DNA from: Streptomyces sp. NBC_01591
Lineage (GTDB): Bacteria > Actinomycetota > Actinomycetes > Streptomycetales > Streptomycetaceae
NCBI RefSeq assembly: GCF_035918155.1
Contig: NZ_CP109327.1
Location: 6,324,001 to 6,388,000 of the forward strand
Direction: 5' to 3'
DNA length: 64,000 bases
Position numbers and translations under genes: made by a program. Under the pieces are notes generated by a model, which was given only the letters and a program-made list of their open reading frames with translations, was not told where the DNA came from and did no database searches. This document shows, piece by piece, positions 25,655 through 33,107 of this stretch (within the stretch, counting starts at the first letter, position 1; every line of letters starts with the position of its first letter).

Positions 25655-26134
25655 TTGCGCCGCGCCGTCTGTCCGGGGTCGTTCGACCCCATCACCAATG
25701 GACACCTCGACATCATTGGCCGCGCCTCGAAGCTGTACGACGTCGTACACGTCGCGGTGATGATCAACCAGTCCAAGAAGGGCCTGTTCACGGTCGACGA
25801 GCGGATCGACCTGATCCGCCAGGTCACCGCGGACTTCGGCAACGTCCAGGTCGAGTCCTTCCACGGCCTCCTGGTCGACTTCTGCAAGCAGCGCGACATC
25901 CCGGCGATCGTGAAGGGCCTGCGGGCCGTCAGCGACTTCGACTACGAGCTCCAGATGGCCCAGATGAACAACGGCCTCTCCGGCGTCGAGACGCTCTTCG
26001 TGCCGACCAATCCCACCTACAGCTTCCTGTCGTCCTCCCTGGTCAAGGAGGTCGCCACCTGGGGCGGCGACGTCTCCCACCTGCTCCCCCCGCCGGTCCA
26101 CCAGGCCCTCACCGAGCGTCTCGCCCGGGACTGA
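25655..26134 (+). CDS. coaD: Phosphopantetheine adenylyltransferase
   Basis: Penultimate step of coenzyme A synthesis; nucleotidyltransferase of 159 residues. The T/HxGH-type motif is [17 protein letters not shown], the ISSTxxR-like loop is [13 protein letters not shown], and [19 protein letters not shown] is a family signature. The TTG at 25655 is preferred because GCGAGGG is well placed and the protein then has the usual length. An ATG at 25625 overlapping the rsmD stop (ATGA) would add ten residues and cannot be excluded. Confidence 0.95.
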   Translation: MRRAVCPGSFDPITNGHLDIIGRASKLYDVVHVAVMINQSKKGLFTVDERIDLIRQVTADFGNVQVESFHGLLVDFCKQRDIPAIVKGLRAVSDFDYELQMAQMNNGLSGVETLFVPTNPTYSFLSSSLVKEVATWGGDVSHLLPPPVHQALTERLARD

Positions 26135-26232
26135 AGAGCTGACGGCCCGTCACCAGGTGTCGGACGGGCGCCGACTGGCCGTACAGTCGTCCCGTCCGTC
26201 TCCAATCGGCTGTAGAGAGTGGCGAGCACACG

Positions 26233-27315
26233 GTGGACGTGCAGAAGAAGCTCGACGAGATCGTCGAAACGGTCGGGAACGCCCGGTCGATGCCCATGTC
26301 GGCTTCGTGCGTGGTCAACCGCGCCGAACTGCTCGCGATGCTCGAAGAGGTGCGCGAGGCCCTGCCCGGCTCGCTCGCCCACGCCCAGGAGCTCATCGGC
26401 GGCCAGGAACAGCTGGCCGAGCAGGCCCGCCAGGAGGCCGAGCGGATCATCGGGGCCGCCCGCGCCGAGCGCACCTCGCTGATCTCCGACACCGAGGTCG
26501 CCAGGCAGTCCCGCAGCGAGGCCGACCGCATCCTCGAAGAGGCCCGCCGGGAGGCCGCCGAGGTCCGCGCCGAAGCCGACGAGTACGTCGACAGCAAGCT
26601 CGCCAACTTCGAGGTCGTCCTCACCAAGACGATCGGCTCCGTCGACCGGGGCCGCGAGAAGCTCCTCGGCCGTGGCCAGCCCTTCGACGAGCAGGGCTAC
26701 GAGGACCCGGACTTCGCCGAGGCCCCCGAGCGCAGCACCGACCCCGCCACGCTCCAGCGCCGGGCGGACGAATACGTCGACACCAAGCTGGGCGCCTTCG
26801 AGGCCGTGCTCGCCAAGACCCTGGAGGCGGTCGGCCGCGGCCGGCAGAAGCTGCACGGCCGGGTCGCCACCGACGAACTGGGTGCCCACGTGGCCGCCCA
26901 GGACGCGGCGGGCAACCAGGCACACATCAGCGACGAGGACCACTGGGCCGGCCTCGCCGAGATCGCCACCCCGGAGCCGCAGCCGGTGCACCAGCAGGCC
27001 CAGCCGCACTTCCCCGCCCAGGCCCAGCCGGGCTACGCGGAGACCTACGCGTACCAGGACCAGCCGCAGCAGGACGTCTACGGGTACCAGCAGCAGCCGG
27101 ACCCGTACGCCGCGGCCTATCAGCAGCAGGGCTACGACCAGAGCCAGGGCCAGGCCCAGGTCCCGGTCCAGGGGTACGACGGCTGGCAGCAGCAGCCCGT
27201 GCAGCCGCAGCAGGCTCTCCAGCAGCAGGGCGAGAGCGCCCTCGACGAGACCAGCCTGTTCGACACCAGCATGATCGACCTGGACCAGCTCCGCCGGTAC
27301 GAGCAGGAGCGCTGA
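26233..27315 (+). CDS. DivIVA-like coiled-coil protein with duplicated segment and Gln-rich tail
   Basis: 360 residues. Residues 1-110 are a charged coiled coil (KKLDEIVETVGNARSMPMSASCVVNRAELLAMLEEVREAL, then AEQARQEAERIIGAARAERTSL) resembling DivIVA or ATP-synthase b-subunit helices. A motif of about 32 residues, ADEYVDSKLANFEVVLTK plus RGREKLLG, occurs at 115-147 and again at 178-209. The tail (about 235-345) is rich in Gln, Tyr and Pro and probably unstructured, ending in LDQLRRYEQER. The GTG at 26233 is the start. It lies between coaD and the DUF177-rpmF-rnc group. A polar-growth or cell-envelope scaffold role is plausible by similarity only. Confidence 0.85.
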   Translation: MDVQKKLDEIVETVGNARSMPMSASCVVNRAELLAMLEEVREALPGSLAHAQELIGGQEQLAEQARQEAERIIGAARAERTSLISDTEVARQSRSEADRILEEARREAAEVRAEADEYVDSKLANFEVVLTKTIGSVDRGREKLLGRGQPFDEQGYEDPDFAEAPERSTDPATLQRRADEYVDTKLGAFEAVLAKTLEAVGRGRQKLHGRVATDELGAHVAAQDAAGNQAHISDEDHWAGLAEIATPEPQPVHQQAQPHFPAQAQPGYAETYAYQDQPQQDVYGYQQQPDPYAAAYQQQGYDQSQGQAQVPVQGYDGWQQQPVQPQQALQQQGESALDETSLFDTSMIDLDQLRRYEQER

Positions 27316-27478
27316 CCGGACGGGACCGGAGCCCGGGGGCAGGCGGCCCCGACGGCCCGGATTGGGAGCTGGGCGGCACGTCCAGTATCCTGGCTCTTCG
27401 GTCGCGCGTATGTCCGCGATCCCGGCTGCCTGCTTCGACTCCGAATCCGGGCGGCCCTCCCCACGATGTGCGTTGCAC

Positions 27479-28153
27479 ATGATTTCGAAAGCAGGAAAAG
27501 CCCTGAACGGCCACCTCGACCACCGAAACCCCCTCGTGTTCGACACGCACGAGCTGGGCCGGCGTCCCGGTGCCCTCCAGCGGCTCTCCCGCCCGGTGGA
27601 CGCACCTGGTCCGCCGTCGGTCCTCGGCATCGAAGGGGTCATCGGTGTGCCGGAAGGCGCACCCGTGGAGCTGGACCTCCGCCTCGAGTCGGTCATGGAG
27701 GGGGTGCTTGTCACAGGCACCGCCCGTGCGTCGGCCGAGGGGGAGTGCGTAAGGTGTCTGGAGCCGCTGCGCCTAGAGGTTGCGGCGGACTTCCAGGAGA
27801 TGTTCTCGTACCCTGACGCCGATGACCGGGGCCGCAGCAGCAAGGCGGAGCCGGCCGACGACGCCGAGGACGACGAGGACAGGCTCTTCATCGAGGACGG
27901 CCTGTTCGACCTCGAACCAGTGCTGCGCGATGCGGTGGTGCTCGCACTGCCGATGCAGCCGGTGTGCCGGGAGTCCTGTGCCGGCCTGTGTTCCGAATGC
28001 GGAATCAGGCTGGACGAGAACCCCGGCCACCACCATGATGCCGTCGACATCCGTTGGGCGGCATTGCAAGGACTCGCCGACACCGTTCAGGACGGCGAGA
28101 AGGACAACATGGGCGGCGCCGAAGCGGGCGTCGACGAGAAGCAGGAGAAGTAG
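27479..28153 (+). CDS. DUF177 (YceD) family protein, probable 23S rRNA accumulation factor
   Basis: 224 residues from the ATG at 27479. The conserved core is [15 protein letters not shown] through ECVRCLEPL to [19 protein letters not shown], with two Cys groups that may bind metal. In E. coli and plants the family is needed for 23S rRNA accumulation. The gene sits directly before rpmF (2-base gap), as in many bacteria. The start is uncertain: similarity begins near LDHRNPL (about residue 13), and other start codons lie in between. An acidic stretch (DDAEDDEDR) is in the middle. Confidence 0.88.
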   Translation: MISKAGKALNGHLDHRNPLVFDTHELGRRPGALQRLSRPVDAPGPPSVLGIEGVIGVPEGAPVELDLRLESVMEGVLVTGTARASAEGECVRCLEPLRLEVAADFQEMFSYPDADDRGRSSKAEPADDAEDDEDRLFIEDGLFDLEPVLRDAVVLALPMQPVCRESCAGLCSECGIRLDENPGHHHDAVDIRWAALQGLADTVQDGEKDNMGGAEAGVDEKQEK

Positions 28154-28155
28154 CC

Positions 28156-28329
28156 GTGGCTGTTCCGAAGCGGAAGATGTCGCGCAGCAACACGCGCCAC
28201 CGCCGGTCGCAGTGGAAGGCTGCGGTCCCCACCCTGGTTTCGTGTGAGCGTTGCCAGGAGCCGAAGCTGCAGCACATCGCGTGCCCCAGCTGCGGCACGT
28301 ACAACAAGCGCCAGGTCCTCGAGGTCTGA
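28156..28329 (+). CDS. rpmF: Ribosomal protein bL32
   Basis: 57 residues: [18 protein letters not shown] and the zinc-ribbon CERCQ...CPSCG, so this is the zinc-containing form. The GTG at 28156 lies just after the stop of the DUF177 gene. rnc follows after 19 bases. Confidence 0.97.
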   Translation: MAVPKRKMSRSNTRHRRSQWKAAVPTLVSCERCQEPKLQHIACPSCGTYNKRQVLEV

Positions 28330-28348
28330 GCGGCTGGTGAGAGGCCCG

Positions 28349-29173
28349 ATGTCTGAGTTGTCCAACGCCAAGAAGAAGGCAGACAACGTCAACACAGCCT
28401 CGTCCCACACGCTTCTGGAAGGGCGGCTCGGGTACCAACTCGAGACCGCCCTTCTGGTGCGTGCGCTGACCCACCGTTCGTACGCATACGAGAACGGCGG
28501 TCTGCCCACCAACGAGCGGCTCGAATTCCTCGGGGATTCGGTGCTCGGCCTGGTGGTCACGGACACGCTGTACCGCACCCACCCCGACCTGCCCGAAGGC
28601 CAGCTGGCCAAGTTGCGGGCCGCGGTGGTCAACTCGCGTGCGCTTGCGGAAGTGGGCCGCGGCCTCGAACTCGGCTCCTTCATCCGGCTCGGCCGGGGTG
28701 AAGAGGGCACGGGAGGCCGGGACAAGGCATCCATCCTCGCCGACACCCTCGAAGCGGTGATCGGTGCGGTCTATCTCGACCAGGGCCTCAGCGCGGCCTC
28801 GGAGCTGGTCCACCGGCTCTTCGACCCGCTGATCGACAGGTCCTCGAACCTCGGTGCCGGCCTGGACTGGAAGACCAGTCTCCAGGAGCTCACCGCCGGC
28901 GAGAGCCTCGGAGTCCCCGAGTACCTCGTCACGGAGACCGGCCCGGATCACGAGAAGACCTTTACTGCTGCTGCTCGCGTCGGTGGTGTCTCGTACGGCA
29001 CCGGCACCGGCCGTAGCAAGAAGGAAGCGGAGCAGCAGGCGGCGGAGTCCGCCTGGCGCGAGATCAGCGCCGCCGCGGAGGAACGGGCGGCTGCGGCGAA
29101 GGCCGCAGCCGACGGAGGGGCCGCCGACACCCCTGCAGGCCCGTCGCCGTCCACGGACGCGGCTCCGGCCTGA
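28349..29173 (+). CDS. rnc: Ribonuclease III (AbsB)
   Basis: Double-strand-specific endonuclease; in S. coelicolor the gene is also absB, a global regulator of antibiotic production through mRNA decay. 274 residues. The signature [18 protein letters not shown] holds the catalytic acidic residues, with further metal ligands in [13 protein letters not shown]. The C-terminal dsRNA-binding domain is DWKTSLQEL...[19 protein letters not shown] low-complexity Ala-rich tail of about 30 residues follows. The ATG at 28349 has GTGAGAGG upstream. Confidence 0.97.
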   Translation: MSELSNAKKKADNVNTASSHTLLEGRLGYQLETALLVRALTHRSYAYENGGLPTNERLEFLGDSVLGLVVTDTLYRTHPDLPEGQLAKLRAAVVNSRALAEVGRGLELGSFIRLGRGEEGTGGRDKASILADTLEAVIGAVYLDQGLSAASELVHRLFDPLIDRSSNLGAGLDWKTSLQELTAGESLGVPEYLVTETGPDHEKTFTAAARVGGVSYGTGTGRSKKEAEQQAAESAWREISAAAEERAAAAKAAADGGAADTPAGPSPSTDAAPA

Positions 29174-29180
29174 CCCCCAG

Positions 29181-29216
29181 AACCCCCCGGTGCCCCCGCG
29201 CACCGGGGGGTTCGTC
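29181..29216 (+). terminator. Terminator after rnc
   Basis: 13-bp perfect stem (29181-29193 with 29200-29212) followed by a T-containing tail, 8 bases after the rnc stop. It separates the rpmF-rnc transcript from mutM. Confidence 0.85.
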
Positions 29217-29266
29217 CTGTCCGGAAACGTACTCTTTTCTCAGGTCATCCCTTCAGGAGCGACACC

Positions 29267-30127
29267 GTGCCCGAGCTGCCCGAGGTCGAAGTCGTACGAC
29301 GTGGTCTCGAACGCTGGGTCACCGGCCGCACGGTCGGCGACGTCGAGGTGCTGCACCCGCGCGCGGTCCGCCGCCATCTCGCCGGTGGTGTGGACTTCGC
29401 GGCCCGGCTCGGCGGCGCCCGTTTCGGAACGGCGATGCGTCGCGGCAAGTACCTCTGGGTGCCGCTGGACGACGCGTCCAGCTCGCTCCTCGGCCACCTC
29501 GGCATGAGCGGCCAGCTGCTCGTACAGCCGCAGGACGCACCGGACGAGAAGCATCTGCGCATCCGGATCCGCTTCGACGACGCCGTGGGCACCGAGCTCC
29601 GCTTCGTCGACCAGCGGACCTTCGGCGGGCTCTCGCTCCACGAGAACACTCCCGACGGGCTGCCCGACACCATCGCGCACATAGCCCGCGACCCACTGGA
29701 CCCGGCGTTCGACGACGCCGCTTTCCACGCGGCCCTGCGGCTGCGCCGTACGACCGTCAAGCGGGCCCTGCTCGACCAGTCGCTGATCAGCGGCGTCGGC
29801 AACATCTACGCGGACGAGGCGCTCTGGCGCAGCAGACTGCACTACGACCGGCCGACCGCGACCCTCACCCGCCCCAAGTCGGCCGAACTGCTCGGCCATG
29901 TCCGCGACGTGATGAACGCGGCGCTCGACCAGGGCGGCACCAGCTTCGACAGCCTCTACGTCAATGTGAACGGCGAGTCCGGCTACTTCGACCGCTCGCT
30001 CGACGCCTACGGACGCGAGGACGAGCCCTGTCACCGCTGCGGTACGCCGATGCGCCGCCGCCCCTGGATGAACCGCTCCAGCTACTTCTGCCCGCGCTGC
30101 CAGCGGCCGCCGCGCGCGACCGTCTAA
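29267..30127 (+). CDS. mutM: Formamidopyrimidine-DNA glycosylase
   Basis: Base-excision repair enzyme that removes 8-oxoguanine; 286 residues. The catalytic Pro2-Glu3 pair is [14 protein letters not shown], the catalytic Lys lies in [10 protein letters not shown], and the helix-two-turn-helix [14 protein letters not shown] is followed by a C-terminal zinc finger with four Cys (CHRCG...CPRCQ). The GTG at 29267 is followed by Pro, as required for the N-terminal nucleophile. The stop TAA (30125-30127) is part of a direct repeat flanking the palindromic element downstream. Confidence 0.97.
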   Translation: MPELPEVEVVRRGLERWVTGRTVGDVEVLHPRAVRRHLAGGVDFAARLGGARFGTAMRRGKYLWVPLDDASSSLLGHLGMSGQLLVQPQDAPDEKHLRIRIRFDDAVGTELRFVDQRTFGGLSLHENTPDGLPDTIAHIARDPLDPAFDDAAFHAALRLRRTTVKRALLDQSLISGVGNIYADEALWRSRLHYDRPTATLTRPKSAELLGHVRDVMNAALDQGGTSFDSLYVNVNGESGYFDRSLDAYGREDEPCHRCGTPMRRRPWMNRSSYFCPRCQRPPRATV

Positions 30128-30285
30128 GACCGACCGGCAATTGGGGGGTGGGAGAAGGAGCGGGGCTGGGCGCGTGCAGCTGCAAGGCGGAGGATTGAGG
30201 CATGGCGGAGCCATGGTGATTGACGACAACGCGGCAGATGCGCGCACCCAGCCCCGCGACGCCGCCCCCCAATTGCCGGTCGGTC
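30128..30285. mobile_element. MITE-like palindromic element between mutM and HxlR gene
   Basis: Terminal inverted repeats of 21 perfect bases (30128-30148 with 30265-30285; GACCGACCGGCAATTGGGGG-type) continue after a small mismatch into a second paired block (GCGGGGCTGGG near 30160-30170 with CCCAGCCCCGC near 30247-30257). The arms are thus about 50 bp. The direct repeat GTCTAAG lies at both outer edges (30122-30128, 30283-30289), with TAA immediately outside the inverted repeats. No open frame fits inside. Size, symmetry and flanking duplication fit a non-autonomous miniature element, perhaps mobilised by an IS5-type transposase (TNA or YTAR targets). The alternative is an exceptionally long bidirectional terminator. 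Confidence 0.65.
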
Positions 30286-30677
30286 TAAGGCGTGGGGTGC
30301 GTCTCGTCGTAGCGGTCACGGGCCCGGAGCACCTCGGGCATCCGGCCCTCGACGAGCTGGATCAGCGCGAGCAGCCGCTCGGCCACGTGCCGGCCCAGGG
30401 GCGTCAGCTCGTAGTCGACGCGCGGCGGATTGGTCGGCTGGGCCTCGCGGTGGACCAGACCGTCCCGTTCCAGGGCGTGGAGTGTCTGGGAGAGCATCTT
30501 CTCGCTCACCCCGTCGACCCGGCGGCGGAGTTCGTTGAAGCGGAAGCCGCCTTCGTGCAGCGCTCCCAGCGTGAGACTGCCCCAGCGCCCGGTGACATGC
30601 TCCAGCGTGCCGCGTGAGGGGCACTGTCTGGAGAACACATCAAAGGCGAGCGCGTCCAGAGAGGTGTTCTCGTCCAT
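30285..30677 (-). CDS. HxlR-family transcriptional regulator
   Basis: 130-residue winged helix regulator: MDENTSLDALAFDVFSRQCPSRGTLEHVTGRWGSLTLGAL, then FNELRRRVDGVSEKMLSQTLHALERDGLVHRE, the HxlR recognition helix and wing. The Cys in SRQCPSRG is at the position used as a redox or aldehyde sensor in some family members. The ATG at 30677 is chosen because homology starts there. Its stop codon (TAG, complement of 30285-30287) is formed partly by the edge of the palindromic element. No divergent target is adjacent; its regulon is unknown. Confidence 0.88.
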   Translation of the reverse strand: MDENTSLDALAFDVFSRQCPSRGTLEHVTGRWGSLTLGALHEGGFRFNELRRRVDGVSEKMLSQTLHALERDGLVHREAQPTNPPRVDYELTPLGRHVAERLLALIQLVEGRMPEVLRARDRYDETHPTP

Positions 30678-30751
30678 GCGGGCAGCGTACGCCCGCGCAG
30701 CGCTCACCGTAGGAGTGCGCTTTCCCCGGGTAAGTGCCGGGGTGCTGGCGG

Positions 30752-31684
30752 TCAGAAGCCGAAGTCCTGGGTCCACCAGGGGCCGCCGGAGCCGTAGTGC
30801 ACACCGATGCCGAGCGTCTTGTAGTCGCAGTTGAGTATGTTCGCCCGGTGGCCGTCGCTGTTCATCCAGGAATCCATCACGGCCTGCGCGTCGGCCTGGC
30901 CGCGGGCTATGTTCTCGGCGGCGAGGCCCTGCACACCGGCCTTCGAGGCGCGGTCCCAGGGAGTCCGGCCATCGGGGTCCGTGTGGTCGAAGAAGCCACG
31001 GGCGGCCATGTCCGCGCTGAAGTCCTGGGCGAGCGAGGCGAGCGAGGCGCTGGCGGTCAGCGGGCTGCAGCCGACCTTCGCGCGCTCCTGGTTGACCAGG
31101 GCCAGCACGGCGGACTGGGCGGAGGCGTCGGTCGGGGCCGGGGCCGCGGCGCTGCGGGTCGCGGGGGCGGAGGCAGAGGCCTTCGGCGCGGCCGACGACT
31201 TCTCGGCTGCGGGGGCGGTGCTCTTGTCGGTCTCGGCCGAAGGGGTCTGCGACGGCGCCGACCGGGACGGCTTCGTCCGCTCGGCCGGCCCGGACGACTT
31301 CGAAGCGGACGCGGGGGATCCGGTGGGGGACTCCGCACTGGTCGGACCTTCGGCCCGTCCGACGCCGCGGCTGGCCGGGTCGGACGCGGTACCGCGGTCG
31401 GCCGGTGCGGTGGTGGAGCCGCCCTGGGTCAGCAGATCGGGGGCGCCCCCGGAACGCACCTGGTCCGCGACGCCACCGCCCACCGTGTAGGTGTCGCCGC
31501 CGGGTACCAGGCCGGAGGCCACCGCCACGGCTCCCACGGCAAGGGCCGCGGAGACGCCGATCAGTCCCGTACGGCCAGGCGCTCCGGACCGCTTCCTGCG
31601 GTGCCCGCCCTGGCTGCGGCCCGCACCCCCCGCCGCGTGGTCCTCAGCGGCGGGAGCTGCGGCGGAGCGTCGGTGGCGTCCCAT
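30752..31684 (-). CDS. Secreted or membrane-anchored CAP (SCP/PR-1) domain protein
   Basis: 310 residues. The N-terminal cytoplasmic part is rich in Arg/His/Ala (MGRHRRSAAAP), followed by one hydrophobic segment (LIGVSAALAVGAVAVASGLV), a 110-residue Ser/Pro/Ala/Thr linker, and the CAP domain from about residue 195 to the end: ALVNQERAKVGCSPL, FFDHTDPDGRTPWDRA, AENIARGQ and NSDGHRANILNCDYKTLGIGVHY, ending WWTQDFGF. Conserved His and Glu of the CAP cavity are present. The ATG at 31684 is used. Exported CAP proteins of this kind are common in streptomycetes and their function is not settled. Confidence 0.9.
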   Translation of the reverse strand: MGRHRRSAAAPAAEDHAAGGAGRSQGGHRRKRSGAPGRTGLIGVSAALAVGAVAVASGLVPGGDTYTVGGGVADQVRSGGAPDLLTQGGSTTAPADRGTASDPASRGVGRAEGPTSAESPTGSPASASKSSGPAERTKPSRSAPSQTPSAETDKSTAPAAEKSSAAPKASASAPATRSAAAPAPTDASAQSAVLALVNQERAKVGCSPLTASASLASLAQDFSADMAARGFFDHTDPDGRTPWDRASKAGVQGLAAENIARGQADAQAVMDSWMNSDGHRANILNCDYKTLGIGVHYGSGGPWWTQDFGF

Positions 31685-31829
31685 CTGCTGAGCCCTTCTG
31701 ACGGTCTGGACGCCGCTTCCGGCGTCAATACGCTTCACCCGTTCGGGTGAGGCCATTGCGTCGGGACTGTACGCCATGGCCCAACGGCAGGAAGTGCTCC
31801 GAGAGCAATTGGGCGGTTAGCGTTCGGCC

Positions 31830-32111
31830 ATGAACGAAGATGTACGACTCACCGCATGGGTACGCGGCCGAGTACAGCAAGTAGGGTTCCGCTGGTTCAC
31901 CAGGGCAAACGCCCTGGAGATCGGGGGCCTCACCGGATTCGCGCTCAATCTCGACGACGGCCGGGTGCAGGTCGTCGCCGAGGGGCGACGTGAGAATTGC
32001 CACCGCCTGCTGGACTGGCTGCGTTCGGACGACACACCCGGCCGAGTCGACGGGGTCACTGAGATATGGGACACCCCGCGCGGCGGTTACGAGGGCTTCG
32101 CGATCCGCTGA
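31830..32111 (+). CDS. acyP: Acylphosphatase
   Basis: 93-residue hydrolase of carboxyl-phosphate bonds. The phosphate loop with catalytic Arg is [13 protein letters not shown] and the catalytic Asn is in [17 protein letters not shown]. It is short and complete. It is located upstream of smc, as in other streptomycetes. Confidence 0.96.
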   Translation: MNEDVRLTAWVRGRVQQVGFRWFTRANALEIGGLTGFALNLDDGRVQVVAEGRRENCHRLLDWLRSDDTPGRVDGVTEIWDTPRGGYEGFAIR

Positions 32112-32550
32112 TCCGGGTCCGTTCCGGGGGTGCGAAAGAGGTCGCGTTCGGACCGTGTTCGAAACAGGGCGAGGGGTTACCGGGCGGCGCGCTCATCTGC
32201 GTACACATGAAATGACCTGCGGAATGTCCGGGTGGTTGCCAAGATTCGGTTACCGTGCCAGGCTGCGGGAGTAAGGATGATCTCCACGCCCCGCAGGGTC
32301 CCGCAGGAGAGTCGCGCCGCATGATCGCCAAGCCGCGCGCCCCCGGGCTGCCCGCCTCTACAGGGTGTGATCGTGTTGACCGTCAAACTTTTTGGTGAGA
32401 CGCTGAAATCCCCGCGCACCTTAGCTGTTTGGCAGAGCTGTTTGGCAGCAGAACAGCAGTGACTACAGAGCGCTGCCGAGCACCGCGGGTGCGATTCCCT
32501 CACGACCCACACCGCATCGGTCGGTCACTCAGTGTGGAGGACCATCCATC
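32112..32550. other. Gene-free region with a 13-bp tandem repeat
   Basis: 439 bases between acyP and the small coiled-coil gene. The word AGCTGTTTGGCAG is repeated in direct tandem at 32423-32435 and 32436-32448. TTGACC at 32376-32381 could be a -35 element but no clear -10 follows. No open frame with Streptomyces codon use is seen. Confidence 0.55.
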
Positions 32551-32763
32551 ATGGCAAAGGCGCTTCTCGGTTACGTCGGCGGTTCCGACCCGCGACTCCT
32601 CGCCGAGATGCGACGGCTCCAGCAGCGCGTCCAGGATCTTGAATCCGAGCTCGTACGGATTCAGGACGAGAACGACGCGCTCAATGCCGCCGCCCAGCAC
32701 CAAGAGTCGCTGCTCGACAGCATCGACATCGACGTACCTCAGGCGGAGCCGGCGCTGACCTGA
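32551..32763 (+). CDS. Small conserved coiled-coil protein
   Basis: 70 residues: MAKALLGYVGGSDPRLLAEMRRLQQRVQDLESELVRIQDENDAL, a short head and a heptad-patterned coiled coil, with an acidic end (DSIDIDVPQAEP). GGAGG lies about 10 bases before the ATG. A protein of this type occupies the same place (SCO5576 position) between acyP and smc in S. coelicolor as far as I recall. Function unknown. Confidence 0.85.
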   Translation: MAKALLGYVGGSDPRLLAEMRRLQQRVQDLESELVRIQDENDALNAAAQHQESLLDSIDIDVPQAEPALT

Positions 32764-33107
32764 CCGATGGCCCCCAGGGGCCGGTCGGGACGTACGCGTC
32801 AGCCGTCCGAGATCATCACCCGGATCGTCGCCGGATCACTGAAGATCACTGCTCTTGAGCTGTCACCCACGTGACATGTCCTCGATCCGCCATGCGCAGC
32901 TGCACCAGCACACCGCACGTAACACCGCACAAGATTTACAAGGGGCGCTTCGGCGTCCCTTCTTTCTTTTTCCGTTCGGATCCTTCGGATCCTTTTCCGT
33001 CCGGACCTGTGCGGGACCCGCCCCCGGCGTACACCCCTTCCCTTAACGTCTGATGTGCCCTGCACCTTCATCAGCGAAACCGAGAGCGAAAGGTAGAGTC
33101 CGGCGGC
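32764..33107. other. Gene-free region upstream of smc
   Basis: 344 bases. It contains a terminator (32940-32973), a T-rich stretch, and a short doubled word (TCGGATCCT twice, around 32977-32995). The rest shows no supported gene; the smc promoter is presumably in its last 100 bases. Confidence 0.5.
32940..32973 (+). terminator. Intrinsic terminator upstream of smc
   Basis: 9-bp stem (32940-32948 with 32953-32961, one G-T pair) with a TTCG loop, followed by CTTTCTTTTT. This is one of the few sites in the window with a strong T run; it ends the transcript of the small coiled-coil gene. Confidence 0.85.

Noticed and set aside
30128..30285. The large hairpin after mutM as a simple terminator
   Set aside because: Arms of about 50 bp with mismatches and flanking direct repeats exceed a terminator; kept as a probable mobile element, although termination may be a side effect.
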